A DNA stretch of 64,000 nucleotides, taken from NVTR01 sp036479015. GTDB taxonomy: Bacteria; Pseudomonadota; Alphaproteobacteria; Rhodobacterales; Rhodobacteraceae. Positions 43,814-53,502 of this stretch are shown one piece after another; the first letter of the stretch is position 1; every line of letters begins with the position of its first letter. The translations under genes were made by a program, and so were the position numbers. The notes under the pieces are model-generated. The model did no database searches, was not told where the DNA came from, and saw nothing but the letters and a program-made list of their open reading frames with translations. The stretch spans positions 62,001 through 126,000 of the forward strand of contig JAZGFB010000018.1 in assembly GCA_036479015.1 (NCBI GenBank). Direction: 5' to 3'.

Positions 43814-46800
43814 TTACCCCTGCAACGCCCGCACACCCAGTTCGCCTTCTTGCCCCATTTTCATCGCCAGTGCTGCGGCGTGGCTGGCGGCCAATGTGGT
43901 GAAATACGGGATGCCGCTGGTCAAGGCGATGTTGCGCATGGCGCGGCTGTCTTCAACGGCCATTGCGCCCTCGGTGGTGTTCATCACCAGGGCGATGTCA
44001 CCGTTTTTCATCACGTCAACGATGTTGGGCTGGCCTTCGTAGACCTTTTTCACACCCTCGGCCTGAATGCCATTTTCCGCCAGAAACGCCGCCGTGCCGC
44101 CGGTGGCGATAATGCTTAGCCCCAGGTCAATCAGGGTTTGCGCCGCCTCGACCAGATCATCGGTTTTATCGGCCTCTTTGATCGACAGAAATGCTTTGCC
44201 GGTGGTCGGCAGAACCACGCCTGCGCCCAGTTGCGCCTTTAGAAATGCGCGGTGGAAATGCCGATCCCAGCCCATGACTTCACCAGTCGAACGCATTTCG
44301 GGGCCAAGTATGGTGTCAACGCCGGGAAAGCGGGCGAACGGCAGCACGGCTTCTTTGACGGAAAACCACGGCATGTTCGGGTCCGCCAGGCGCATCGGGT
44401 CACCAATGGGTTCTGGGTCACCCTTGGCGGCATCGGCCGGGTAGGGCGGGCGCTTGGGGAAATTTGACAAAGGCTCACCGGCCATGACCCGGGCTGCAAT
44501 ACTGGCAATGGCCGAATCCGTGGCCTTGGCAACAAACGGCACCGTGCGCGACGCGCGTGGGTTCACCTCAATCAGGTAGATGTCGTCCCCCTTGACGGCG
44601 AACTGAATGTTCATCAACCCAACCACACCAAGCGCCAGCGCCAGCGCGTGGGTTTGGGTGTGCATTTCGTCGATGATATGTTTGGGAAGCGAATACGGCG
44701 GCAAGCTGCAGGCGCTGTCACCCGAATGCACGCCAGCCTCTTCGATGTGTTGCATAATGCCGGCCACATGCACGTCCTTGCCGTCACAAATGGCGTCAAC
44801 ATCGCACTCAATGGCGCCTGACAGGTAGCTGTCCAGCAAGACCGGGCTGTCACCGGAAACCACCACAGCCTCGGCAATATAGCGTTCCAGTTGCGCCATA
44901 TCGCGCACAATCTCCATGGCACGTCCGCCCAGTACATAGGACGGGCGGATCACCAGCGGAAAGCCAATTTCTTTGGCAATTTCAACGGCTTGCGCGTCGG
45001 TTGATGCAATGCCATTTTCCGGCTGCTTCAGGCCAAGTTTTGTCACCAGATCAGCAAACCGTTCACGGTCTTCCGCCAGATCAATGGCGTCCGGCGTCGT
45101 GCCCAAAATCGGGATACCCGACTGTTCCAAAGCATTGGCCAGCTTTAACGGCGTTTGCCCGCCGTACTGTACAATCACCCCGTGCAGGGTGCCGTTTTCC
45201 TGCTCAACCCGCAGAATTTCCATCACATGTTCAAACGTCAGGGGCTCAAAATACAGCCGATCCGATGTGTCATAATCGGTCGACACCGTTTCCGGGTTGC
45301 AGTTGATCATGATGGTTTCATAGCCCGCATCCGTCAGCGCATAACAGGCGTGGCAGCAGCAATAATCAAACTCAATCCCCTGGCCAATGCGGTTCGGACC
45401 ACCGCCAAGAATAACCACCTTTTTGCGGTCCGTTGGCCGGGCTTCACATTCCACATCGCCCATCACCGGGGTTTCGTAGGTCGAATACATATAGGGCGTC
45501 TGCGCCTCAAATTCGGCCGCACAGGTGTCGATACGTTTGAAAACAGCCGTGACGCCCAGAGCGATGCGTTTGGCGCGAATTTCGGTTTCATCCCGGCCCG
45601 TCAATATGGCCAGTCGGGCATCTGTAAAGCCCATTATCTTCACCGCGCGTAACCCGGCCTCATCCAGGGGCAACCCGCCACGGCGAATGCCTTCCTCGGC
45701 GTCCACTATTTCGCGGATGCGGGCCAGAAACCATGGGTCAAACATGGTGGCCACATGGATTTCATCGTCGCTTAAACCGTGGCGCATGGCTTGGGCAATG
45801 GTGCGCATACGGTCCGGGGTTTGCCGCGAAATGGCCTTGGTCACGGCCGCCTTGTCAGGTGCGCCCGCGATCTCAACCTCATCAAATCCGGTCAGCCCGG
45901 TTTCCATGCTGGCCAGCGCTTTTTGCAGGCTTTCATGGATGGTGCGGCCCACTGCCATCGCCTCACCCACGGACTTCATCGCGGTGGACAACAATGGCTC
46001 TGAGCCGGGGAATTTTTCAAAGGCAAACCGCGGGATCTTGGTGACAACATAATCAATCGTCGGCTCAAAGCTGGCAGGCGTCACCTTGGTGATGTCATTG
46101 TCCAGCTCGTCCAGCGTGTAGCCCACGGCCAGTTTCGCCGCGATCTTGGCGATGGGAAACCCCGTGGCCTTGGACGCCAGCGCGCTTGAACGCGACACCC
46201 GCGGGTTCATTTCAATCACCACCATGCGCCCGTCGGCAGGGTTCACCGCCCATTGCACGTTAGAGCCGCCGGTTTCCACGCCAATTTCACGCAGCACCGC
46301 GATCGACGCCGTGCGCATGATCTGGTATTCTTTGTCCGTCAGCGTCAGCGCCGGGGCCACCGTGATGCTGTCGCCTGTATGCACGCCCATCGGGTCAACA
46401 TTTTCGATGGCGCAAATGATGATGGCGTTGTCGGCCTTGTCGCGCACCACCTCCATTTCAAATTCTTTCCAACCCAGCAGGCTTTCGTCGATCAGAATTT
46501 GGGTAACGGGCGACGCGTCCAAACCAGTGCGGCAGAAATGTTCAAAATCATCGCGGTTATAGGCCACACCGCCGCCGGTTCCGCCCAGGGTAAAGGCCGG
46601 GCGAATGATGGCGGGCAGGCCAATGTCTTCCAGCGCGCCCCAGCAATCATCCATGCATTCAGCAATGGTGGCACGGGGGTTTTCCAACCCGATCCGGTCC
46701 ATGGCTTCGCGAAACAGCTTGCGATCCTCGGCCATTTCAATGGCCGCCTGATTGGCCCCAATCAGCTCAACGCCAAATTTTTCCAGCGTACCATTATCGG

Positions 46801-47107
46801 CCAGCGCCAAAGACGTGTTCAACCCGGTCTGCCCGCCCATGGTGGGCAGCAACGCATCCGGGCGCTCTTTTTCGATGATTTTGGCAACAATTTCGGGGGT
46901 AATCGGCTCAATATAGGTGGCGTCCGCCATATCAGGGTCGGTCATTATGGTGGCCGGGTTTGAGTTCACCAAAATAACCCGGTAACCTTCTTCGCGCAGT
47001 GCTTTGCAGGCCTGGGCCCCAGAATAATCAAACTCACACGCCTGACCAATAACAATAGGCCCCGCGCCTATGATCATGATCGACTGGATGTCGGTTCTTT
47101 TTGGCAT
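43814..47107 (-). CDS. carB: Carbamoyl-phosphate synthase large subunit
   Basis: Makes carbamoyl phosphate for arginine and pyrimidines. 1097 aa, full length, with two ATP-grasp halves. The first opens IMIIGAGPIVIGQACEFDYSG and the second VVILGGGPNRIGQGIEFDYCC. The C-terminal MGS-like allosteric domain (IIATGGTAAFLAENG) is present. Start ATG 47107 (MPKRTDIQS) matches relatives; the open frame adds 89 residues upstream that lack family character. carA is not in the window. Confidence 0.99.
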   Translation of the reverse strand: MPKRTDIQSIMIIGAGPIVIGQACEFDYSGAQACKALREEGYRVILVNSNPATIMTDPDMADATYIEPITPEIVAKIIEKERPDALLPTMGGQTGLNTSLALADNGTLEKFGVELIGANQAAIEMAEDRKLFREAMDRIGLENPRATIAECMDDCWGALEDIGLPAIIRPAFTLGGTGGGVAYNRDDFEHFCRTGLDASPVTQILIDESLLGWKEFEMEVVRDKADNAIIICAIENVDPMGVHTGDSITVAPALTLTDKEYQIMRTASIAVLREIGVETGGSNVQWAVNPADGRMVVIEMNPRVSRSSALASKATGFPIAKIAAKLAVGYTLDELDNDITKVTPASFEPTIDYVVTKIPRFAFEKFPGSEPLLSTAMKSVGEAMAVGRTIHESLQKALASMETGLTGFDEVEIAGAPDKAAVTKAISRQTPDRMRTIAQAMRHGLSDDEIHVATMFDPWFLARIREIVDAEEGIRRGGLPLDEAGLRAVKIMGFTDARLAILTGRDETEIRAKRIALGVTAVFKRIDTCAAEFEAQTPYMYSTYETPVMGDVECEARPTDRKKVVILGGGPNRIGQGIEFDYCCCHACYALTDAGYETIMINCNPETVSTDYDTSDRLYFEPLTFEHVMEILRVEQENGTLHGVIVQYGGQTPLKLANALEQSGIPILGTTPDAIDLAEDRERFADLVTKLGLKQPENGIASTDAQAVEIAKEIGFPLVIRPSYVLGGRAMEIVRDMAQLERYIAEAVVVSGDSPVLLDSYLSGAIECDVDAICDGKDVHVAGIMQHIEEAGVHSGDSACSLPPYSLPKHIIDEMHTQTHALALALGVVGLMNIQFAVKGDDIYLIEVNPRASRTVPFVAKATDSAIASIAARVMAGEPLSNFPKRPPYPADAAKGDPEPIGDPMRLADPNMPWFSVKEAVLPFARFPGVDTILGPEMRSTGEVMGWDRHFHRAFLKAQLGAGVVLPTTGKAFLSIKEADKTDDLVEAAQTLIDLGLSIIATGGTAAFLAENGIQAEGVKKVYEGQPNIVDVMKNGDIALVMNTTEGAMAVEDSRAMRNIALTSGIPYFTTLAASHAAALAMKMGQEGELGVRALQG

Positions 47108-47180
47108 GGCAGCCCCACTGATTTGCGAATTGTCGTGGGTTATAGTGATGGCACGCGCAGGTGCAAGGGGTGAGTGCCCG

Positions 47181-48500
47181 CTATGCTGGCGGTTTGACAC
47201 CAAAATGGCTGCGCCACGCTGCATAGGCAAAACCAGTTGCCAGAACCAGAAACGCAGCCACGCCAATAAGCTGGTAATGATATGGCGGAATTCCTTCCAG
47301 ATCAAGGTTTGCCCGCATTTGATCCTGCATGTCAAAACGGTAGAGTCGTAATATAGGTCTAAAAATTGGACCAAAGCATAGCGTCAGATAAAGTGTCCCT
47401 AACTTTGCGCCAAGGCGGTCAATCAATACCGGCGCGAAACAGGCGGCAGGGATGTAATAATAGACCCATGAAATGGGTGATAAAAGTGCCATCAAAATAA
47501 GAGCAAGCGGCCAGAGAGTGGCCGTCTGAATATCTGGAGTGGTGCGGGAAAATGCCCGGATAATCAGGGCAAAAACAGCAATGAATATACCGTTGGAAAC
47601 CATGCGCCAAAGTGCGGGTCGTGCAATGTTGTACCAACCGGGGTCCGGAACCGATGCGGTCGGGGGCTCTAGCCCTGCCACCCAGATCAAATCATCGGTA
47701 AAAAATAATTGGGCAATGGCTGCATCCACATTAAAGCTGATGGCCGTGACAAGTACAGTATCTGATATCAGCGAAATTTGGTCAAAAAATGCCCGGTGCA
47801 ACGGCCAATCCGCCCAGATCAAAGACGTAAGACCAAGGGCCGTGCCAAACAACAAAAAGCTCCAAAATGCCCGCCGTTGATGGCCAAACAACCAGAACAA
47901 TGCAAAAATTGCCGGGTAGATTTTGATTGCTGCGGCAATGGCAAGGGCCAGTCCCGCAACGATAGAAGCATTGGCGCGAATACGTTCAACGGACAGAACC
48001 AGCAAAAAGCTTACCAAAATTTGCGGCTGGTTCTGATTGAGGGCGATGGTTCCAATATGGGTGCTAAGCAGAATAAAAATGGCCAGTCCCATAAATATTG
48101 CTGGGTTCAGTTGCGATCGCGTTGCCCGATAGGCCAAATATGGCGTGGCAATTAATAGGATACAATTCACCATCAGCGCGACCGCAGCGACCCGCCAAAA
48201 ATTCACCTCGGCGATAAATTGTCCAAGCTTTGCCCAAATGGGCGGGTAAATGAACGGATAAATTGCCCCCTCATATTGGTATTCCCGGGCCATAAAGTCG
48301 CGCCATTCAGACGGTGGATACATCAGAAAAGTATCGGTCACGGCTGGATAAACCTGATCGGGTTGCCCCGCGGTCAGGAATTGCCCGGCAAGCCAGGTCG
48401 CCATTAGATCCGGGGAATGGGTTGGAAAAAACCAATAAAACGACAGGCCAAATCCGGCTAACAATATTGCCGCAACTAGGCGGTTATTGGATGAATTCAT
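47181..48500 (-). CDS. GT87/DUF2029-type membrane glycosyltransferase-like protein
   Basis: A 439-aa polytopic protein with about ten hydrophobic segments. The first loop carries PDLMATWLAGQFLTAGQPDQ followed by VYPA, and FIYPPIWAKL follows; the middle has AAAIKIYPAIFALFWL, the KxxP feature of GT87 mannosyltransferase-like proteins. Such enzymes use polyprenyl-phosphate sugars on the periplasmic side. Acceptor and sugar are unknown. It ends 73 bases from the carB start on the same strand. Confidence 0.75.
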   Translation of the reverse strand: MNSSNNRLVAAILLAGFGLSFYWFFPTHSPDLMATWLAGQFLTAGQPDQVYPAVTDTFLMYPPSEWRDFMAREYQYEGAIYPFIYPPIWAKLGQFIAEVNFWRVAAVALMVNCILLIATPYLAYRATRSQLNPAIFMGLAIFILLSTHIGTIALNQNQPQILVSFLLVLSVERIRANASIVAGLALAIAAAIKIYPAIFALFWLFGHQRRAFWSFLLFGTALGLTSLIWADWPLHRAFFDQISLISDTVLVTAISFNVDAAIAQLFFTDDLIWVAGLEPPTASVPDPGWYNIARPALWRMVSNGIFIAVFALIIRAFSRTTPDIQTATLWPLALILMALLSPISWVYYYIPAACFAPVLIDRLGAKLGTLYLTLCFGPIFRPILRLYRFDMQDQMRANLDLEGIPPYHYQLIGVAAFLVLATGFAYAAWRSHFGVKPPA

Positions 48501-48693
48501 TTTGCTCGCGCCCTATAATTTTTCCCTAGAAGCTATGCGAATATTGATTTTCCATCAAGAATATTTGCGCCCTGGCGATATTTTTCTAACAAACGTGGCT
48601 CCTCAGCCGCCTTGAAACACCTATCCCGCCTTGACTTTGGTCCGCCCAAAGGGTGTATCGGCGCGGACAAGCAAACCCCCGAAGGGAACTCTC

Positions 48694-50472
48694 ATGCACG
48701 CCTATCGCAGCCATAACTGTGTTCAGCTGAACAAATCAAATGTTGGCGACACCGTTCGCCTGTCGGGCTGGGTGCATCGGGTGCGTGACCACGGCGGCAT
48801 TTTGTTCATTGATCTGCGCGACCATTACGGCATTACCCAGGTGTTGTGTGACCCAGACAGCCCGGTTTTCGCCGCCATGGAAAAGGTGCGCGCAGAATGG
48901 TGCATCCGCATCGACGGAAACGTCATGGCGCGTGACGCCGAATTGGTGAACAGCAAAATCCCCACCGGCGAGGTAGAGGTGTTCATCCGCGATCTGGAAG
49001 TGCTGGGCACCGCCGACGAGCTGCCATTGCAGGTGTTTGGCGATCAGGAATACCCGGAAGAAACCCGGCTAAAATATCGCTATCTCGATCTGCGCCGTGA
49101 AAAGCTGCAAAACAACATGAAGCTGCGCTCTGACGTGGTGGCGCACCTGCGCCGCGCCATGTGGGACAAAGAATTCCGCGAATACCAAACCCCGATCATC
49201 ACATCCTCCAGCCCGGAAGGCGCGCGTGATTTCCTGATCCCCAGCCGCCTGCACCCCGGCAAATTCTACGCGCTGCCCCAGGCACCCCAGCAGTTTAAAC
49301 AGCTGATCATGGTGTCGGGTTTTGACAAATATTTCCAAATCGCCCCGTGTTTTCGTGACGAAGACCCGCGCGCTGACCGTTCGCCCACAGATTTTTACCA
49401 GCTTGATCTGGAAATGTCGTTTGTCGAACAACAGGACGTGTTTGATACCATTCAGCCTGTAATCCAGGGCTGTTTTGAAGAATTCGGCGGCGGTCGCAAG
49501 GTTGATACCGACTGGCCGCAGATATCCTACCGCGACGCCGCCCTATGGTATGGCACCGACAAACCCGACCTGCGCAACCCGATCAAAATGCAGATCGTAT
49601 CAGACCATTTTGCAGGCTCCGGCTTCAAAATATTCGCGTCCCTGCTTGAACAGGACGGAACAGAAATCCGCGCCATTCCAGCGCCGGGCGGCGGATCACG
49701 CAAATTTTGCGACCGGATGAATTCGTTTGCCCAAAAAGAAGGCCTGCCAGGGATGGGTTATATTTTCTGGCGTGACCAAGGTGAGGGCATGGAAGCCGCA
49801 GGCCCCTTGGCCAAAAACATCGGCCCCGAACGCACCGAAGCCATCCGCCAGCAACTTGGCCTGAATGTCGGCGACGCCGCGTTCTTCCTGGGCGGCAAGC
49901 CAAAAGCCTTTGAAACCGTTGCCGGAAAAGCCCGCACTGAAATTGGCAATCAACTAAAACTAACCGATCTGAACCGGTTCGCGTTTTGCTGGATCGTTGA
50001 TTTCCCGATCTACGAAAAAGATGAAGAAACCGGCAAGATTGACTTTGAACACAACCCGTTTTCCATGCCCCAGGGTGGCATGGCAGCCCTGGACGGTGAC
50101 CCGCTGGATGTGCTGGGTTATCAATATGATCTTGCTTGCAACGGCTATGAATTTGTCAGCGGCGCGATCCGAAATCACCAGCCTGAAATCATGTTCAAAG
50201 CCTTTGAAATTGCAGGTTACGGCAAAGACGAAGTCGAAAAACGTTTCGGCGGTATGGTCAACGCCTTTAAGTTTGGCGCACCACCCCACGGTGGCTGTGC
50301 AGCCGGTATTGATCGCATGGTGATGTTGCTGGCGGATGAAGCCAACATCCGCGAAGTCATCATGTTCCCGATGAACCAGCGCGCCGAAGACCTGATGATG
50401 GGGGCGCCAAATCAGCCCCAGAATGCCCAGTTGCGCGAATTGCACCTGCGGGTGATCCCCCAGGATCAGTAG
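48694..50472 (+). CDS. aspS: Aspartate-tRNA ligase
   Basis: Class II aminoacyl-tRNA synthetase, 592 aa. The N-terminal OB anticodon-binding domain (VRLSGWVHRVRDHGGILFID), class II motif 2 (CFRDEDPRADRSPTDFYQLD), the GAD insertion domain of bacterial enzymes, and motif 3 (GAPPHGGCAAGIDRMVMLL) are seen. ATG 48694 (MHAYRSHNC) follows GAAGGGAACTCTC; the open frame reaches 48631. Many alphaproteobacterial AspRS are non-discriminating, but that cannot be decided here. Confidence 0.98.
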   Translation: MHAYRSHNCVQLNKSNVGDTVRLSGWVHRVRDHGGILFIDLRDHYGITQVLCDPDSPVFAAMEKVRAEWCIRIDGNVMARDAELVNSKIPTGEVEVFIRDLEVLGTADELPLQVFGDQEYPEETRLKYRYLDLRREKLQNNMKLRSDVVAHLRRAMWDKEFREYQTPIITSSSPEGARDFLIPSRLHPGKFYALPQAPQQFKQLIMVSGFDKYFQIAPCFRDEDPRADRSPTDFYQLDLEMSFVEQQDVFDTIQPVIQGCFEEFGGGRKVDTDWPQISYRDAALWYGTDKPDLRNPIKMQIVSDHFAGSGFKIFASLLEQDGTEIRAIPAPGGGSRKFCDRMNSFAQKEGLPGMGYIFWRDQGEGMEAAGPLAKNIGPERTEAIRQQLGLNVGDAAFFLGGKPKAFETVAGKARTEIGNQLKLTDLNRFAFCWIVDFPIYEKDEETGKIDFEHNPFSMPQGGMAALDGDPLDVLGYQYDLACNGYEFVSGAIRNHQPEIMFKAFEIAGYGKDEVEKRFGGMVNAFKFGAPPHGGCAAGIDRMVMLLADEANIREVIMFPMNQRAEDLMMGAPNQPQNAQLRELHLRVIPQDQ

Positions 50473-50473
50473 G

Positions 50474-50656
50474 TCAAAGGTCTGGGTTAACCGAATCCAT
50501 TGCGTTACCAACGTTGATAGTCATATCAAGTGCGCCGCCAAAAACTGACGCACTGATAACAATGGCGACAGACATAAGCAGTGCGGTTAGAAACACCCAG
50601 TCAACGGTGACGGCCCCGGCAGAACTGTACCAAAACTTGTTAATTTCATTCAACAT
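50474..50656 (-). CDS. Small Flp/Tad-pilin-like protein (60 aa)
   Basis: A 60-aa protein: basic/aromatic N-terminus (MLNEINKFWYSSAG), then AVTVDWVFLTALLMSVAIVI, a single hydrophobic helix preceded by the G-A-V-T-V-D-W motif found in short type IVb pilin-like proteins of Roseobacters. GGGAAG precedes ATG 50656. No tad/cpa genes are in the window. Convergent with aspS, one base between stops. Confidence 0.65.
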   Translation of the reverse strand: MLNEINKFWYSSAGAVTVDWVFLTALLMSVAIVISASVFGGALDMTINVGNAMDSVNPDL

Positions 50657-50861
50657 TATCTTCCCAATCGTTACAAAATTTAAACCTGACACACTCCCCT
50701 GAAACATTTCAGCTTTCGGGGCCGTCGACGGGATCATAGCGAAGACTTGTTCAAATGAAGTCAAAAATAAGACATTATGGATAGTTCGGGGTCAATCACC
50801 GCTGAAGGGGGTGATTGTTTGGGAATCCCCCCTGTTTTTGGCATGTTTGGCATACGGCAAT

Positions 50862-50886
50862 AAAAAAACCCGCCAAAATGGCGGGC
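50862..50886 (-). terminator. Strong Rho-independent terminator, minus strand
   Basis: Read on the minus strand: CCCGCCA-TTT-TGGCGGG followed by TTTTTTT. It lies 41 bases downstream of the 39-codon reading frame at 50927-51046, which supports that frame as a transcribed gene. Confidence 0.9.
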
Positions 50887-50926
50887 TCACATCAGCCGGA
50901 TAAAGGTGTTGCTTCTGGCGGGGCGG

Positions 50927-51046
50927 CTATGAAATGGTTGAAACCATCGCAATCCCAAGCGACATAACACCGGCAGCAAATACCGCCCAATCAACAATTG
51001 AGCTGCCCAGGCTTTCGTTCCAGAAACGCTTTGTAAACGCCGTCAT
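50927..51046 (-). CDS. Tiny pilin-like membrane peptide (39 aa)
   Basis: A 39-codon frame below usual gene-calling limits. It begins MTAFTKRFWNESLG, continues SSIVDWAVFAAGVMSLGIAM and ends VSTIS. The S-I-V-D-W motif before a single hydrophobic helix parallels the V-T-V-D-W of the 60-aa protein at 50474, so both appear to be the same kind of short Flp-like peptide. GGAG lies eight bases before ATG 51046, and a strong terminator follows. Function unknown; a pilus, membrane microprotein or holin-like role is possible. Confidence 0.7.
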   Translation of the reverse strand: MTAFTKRFWNESLGSSIVDWAVFAAGVMSLGIAMVSTIS

Positions 51047-51208
51047 TTGCTTTGCTCCAGTCCATTCTGTGTCAGGCTTCATGCGTGTAATGCTGACCCA
51101 ATAAATGTTGCGCCTGATTGGGGCAACATTACGGTGACTGGGGTTCTTATTCAGGGTAAATCTACTATAGTTGGACGTAATTTAAGATCATCAATCCGGA
51201 TAAAACGC

Positions 51209-51931
51209 ATGAAAATCAAGAAGATAAGCAATAAGATCGATAATTGGACGCCCCCGGTCCGCCCCAATTTGATTGAATTAGAAGGCCGATATACCCGCCT
51301 GGCACCGCTGTGCGCACAGGCCCATTCAGAGCCGCTTTTTCGGGCGAATTCAGCCGATGATAGCATCTGGGATTATTTGCCATACGGCCCCTATGCCACA
51401 GTGTCTGATTACCGGTCATGGGTTGCGGATGCCCAAGGCGGCCATGACCCAGCCTATGTGGCGATTATGGACAAAGAGCACAGCGTCTGGGCCGGGGTCG
51501 CCAGTTTCATGCGCATCAACCCCGAAATGGGGGTGATCGAAGTTGGCGGCATTAACTATGCCCGCCGCCTACAACGCACCCGGGCTGCAACTGAAACCAT
51601 GTATCTGATGATGAAATGGGCGTTTGAAGCCGGATACCGACGCTATGAATGGAAATGTAACGCGTTGAATATGCCCTCACGTCGGGCCGCACAACGGCTT
51701 GGTTTCAGCTATGAAGGCATTTTTCGCCAATCGATGATCGTCAAAAATCGCAACCGCGATACCGCCTGGTTCGCGATCATTGACAGTGAATGGCCGGCGC
51801 TTAAGCAGGCGTTCCAACAGTGGCTTGCGCCCGAAAATTTTGATGGCGATGGACGCCAGCTCTGTTCACTTGCCACACTGACCGCCCCGGTGCGTGTCAG
51901 CCAGGACCCAGAATTGGCCGAACAGGTCTAA
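51209..51931 (+). CDS. GNAT family N-acetyltransferase (RimL-like)
   Basis: A 240-aa acetyltransferase. The fold is marked by LIELEGRYTRLAPLCAQAH, the VIEVGGINYARRLQRTRAAT acetyl-CoA loop region, MKWAFEAGYRRYEWKCNALN and the AAQRLGFSYEGIFRQSM motif. It resembles RimL-type enzymes acting on amino groups of proteins or small molecules; the substrate is unknown. ATG 51209 is chosen; the open frame to 51047 lacks family residues. Confidence 0.9.
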   Translation: MKIKKISNKIDNWTPPVRPNLIELEGRYTRLAPLCAQAHSEPLFRANSADDSIWDYLPYGPYATVSDYRSWVADAQGGHDPAYVAIMDKEHSVWAGVASFMRINPEMGVIEVGGINYARRLQRTRAATETMYLMMKWAFEAGYRRYEWKCNALNMPSRRAAQRLGFSYEGIFRQSMIVKNRNRDTAWFAIIDSEWPALKQAFQQWLAPENFDGDGRQLCSLATLTAPVRVSQDPELAEQV

Positions 51932-51934
51932 CCC

Positions 51935-52669
51935 CTAAACAACCTTGCAGTGCTGCAGCCGGTCCTGCACCAACCCGGCAATCCGGGCCACATCCTGGTT
52001 GACGGGTCGGCCATTTTTGCACGACTGATCCAGATCGCGGGCGGCACCTGCTAACTGGTCATCCTTGGCCAGCCGGGCCACGCCGGTTAGAAATTGCGCG
52101 ACATAGATCAGCGATTTCTCGTCATGGCTGGACGCGGTCAGAATATCTGAAATTGATGCCAGATCGTCGCGCAGCGCCAACTGGTCTGGGGCAATTTCAT
52201 CATCACCAACCGGGCGCAGCCCGCGGGGCTGCTGTTCTGCCGGTAAATGTGCCAGCACAGCCGCCTGAAATGCGGCGAGGTTGATGATGGGTTTTTCCAA
52301 AAAACCATCCGCCCCGGCGGCCAGCGCAATACTTTGCCCTTCACTGTCACCACTGATCCCAAGCAACACCTGGATGCGGGGGGTGGCATGTGCCAGTTCG
52401 CGGATCAAATCAGCACCTGACCCATCCGGCAGACCCAGATCAACGATCACCACCACCGGTTGGTAAACTGACAAATGCCGATGGGCAGATTTTAGACTGT
52501 CAGCCCGTCTAATACGGGCGCCCGAACGCAGGCATAACAGGCGCATGGCTTCACAGGCGAACAGACTGTCCTCAACCACCAACACAGTCAGGCCCAATAG
52601 CGGCCGGGCAGCGGTGGGGGTTTGGGTGATAAAGAAATTTTCTAAATTATCTGGCATGTTGGGGCTCAT
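51935..52669 (-). CDS. Response-regulator receiver protein with uncharacterised helical C-terminus
   Basis: A 244-aa protein. The receiver domain (about 26-145) has the acidic pair E33/D34 (VVEDS), phospho-acceptor D77 (VDLGLPDGSG), Ser in GISGDS and Lys126 (LEKP). The remaining 100 residues (ALRDDLASISDILTASSHDE, QFLTGVARLAKDDQLAGAAR, and on) look all-helical, with no DNA-binding motif, perhaps a phosphotransfer-like or interaction domain. No kinase is adjacent. Ends three bases from the GNAT stop. Confidence 0.75.
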   Translation of the reverse strand: MSPNMPDNLENFFITQTPTAARPLLGLTVLVVEDSLFACEAMRLLCLRSGARIRRADSLKSAHRHLSVYQPVVVIVDLGLPDGSGADLIRELAHATPRIQVLLGISGDSEGQSIALAAGADGFLEKPIINLAAFQAAVLAHLPAEQQPRGLRPVGDDEIAPDQLALRDDLASISDILTASSHDEKSLIYVAQFLTGVARLAKDDQLAGAARDLDQSCKNGRPVNQDVARIAGLVQDRLQHCKVV

Positions 52670-52804
52670 TTATTTGATACCCTAGTTAAGGCGCGACAAG
52701 GTGAATAGTCCGTTAACTGCGCCGGACTTGTGACAGTCTTTTCACTTGCCGGGCCCAGTTGTCAGATGGATAAGGGGGCAGAGATTATAACAGAGGTGCC
52801 AGCC

Positions 52805-53209
52805 ATGATCGGACGACTAAACCATGTGGCTATTGCTGTGCCTGATCTGGCGGCGGCGGCGGCGCAATACCGCGATATGTTCGGGGCCGAAGTGGGCGCG
52901 CCCCAACCAGAACCTGACCACGGCGTCACCGTTGTTTTTATCGACCTGCCAAACACCAAAATTGAACTGCTGCACCCGCTGGGCGATAACAGCCCGATCA
53001 CGGCCTTTCTGGAGAAATACCCCTCCGGTGGCATCCACCACATATGTTATGAGGTCGACAATATCGTGACTGCCCGCGACCGGCTGGTTGGAAAAGGCGC
53101 ACGGGTGTTGGGCAGAGGGGAGCCTAAAACCGGCGCCCATGGCAAACCGGTGCTGTTTCTACACCCCAAAGACTTCACCGGAACATTGATAGAATTGGAG
53201 CAAATCTGA
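52805..53209 (+). CDS. mce: Methylmalonyl-CoA epimerase
   Basis: Interconverts (S)- and (R)-methylmalonyl-CoA in propionate metabolism. 134 aa VOC-fold protein: LNHVAIAVPDLAAAAAQYRD (metal-binding His), KIELLHPLGDNSPI, GIHHICYEVDNI and the C-terminal GTLIELEQ. ATG 52805 (MIGRLNHV) has GAGGTG upstream. Coupled by one base (TGATG) to a DUF1467 gene. Confidence 0.95.
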   Translation: MIGRLNHVAIAVPDLAAAAAQYRDMFGAEVGAPQPEPDHGVTVVFIDLPNTKIELLHPLGDNSPITAFLEKYPSGGIHHICYEVDNIVTARDRLVGKGARVLGRGEPKTGAHGKPVLFLHPKDFTGTLIELEQI

Positions 53210-53463
53210 TGGCCCCCACAAGCGCAATCGTACTGTACGCCGTTGTCTGGTTCATGGTGATGTTCATCGTGCTGCCAATCCGGCGACGCACCCAGGGTGA
53301 CGAAGGCAAAATAGTGCCCGGTACCCAAGCCGGTGCCCCGGCAAATTTTGATGTCCGCAAAACCATGATACTGGTCAGCGGTATCGCGCTGGTGGTCTGG
53401 GGAATAATCGTGGCAATCATTGTGTCGGGCGTGATCAGCATACGCGATCTGGGCTGGATCTAG
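53209..53463 (+). CDS. DUF1467 family small membrane protein
   Basis: An 84-aa protein with two transmembrane helices (AIVLYAVVWFMVMFIVLPI and MILVSGIALVVWGIIVAIIV) linked by a basic, Gly-rich loop. The RRRTQGDEGKIVPGTQAGAP segment is typical of DUF1467, which regularly follows mce in Alphaproteobacteria. Function unknown. The stop runs into the palindrome GGGGCCGGCCCC (53463-53474). Confidence 0.88.
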   Translation: MAPTSAIVLYAVVWFMVMFIVLPIRRRTQGDEGKIVPGTQAGAPANFDVRKTMILVSGIALVVWGIIVAIIVSGVISIRDLGWI

Positions 53464-53502
53464 GGGCCGGCCCCACAACCCTGCACCCCCAGCGCCGGAT
53501 CA

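Noticed and set aside
47108..47374. Upstream extension of carB by 89 codons
   Set aside because: The added residues lack carB similarity; the family start MPKRTDIQS is at 47107.
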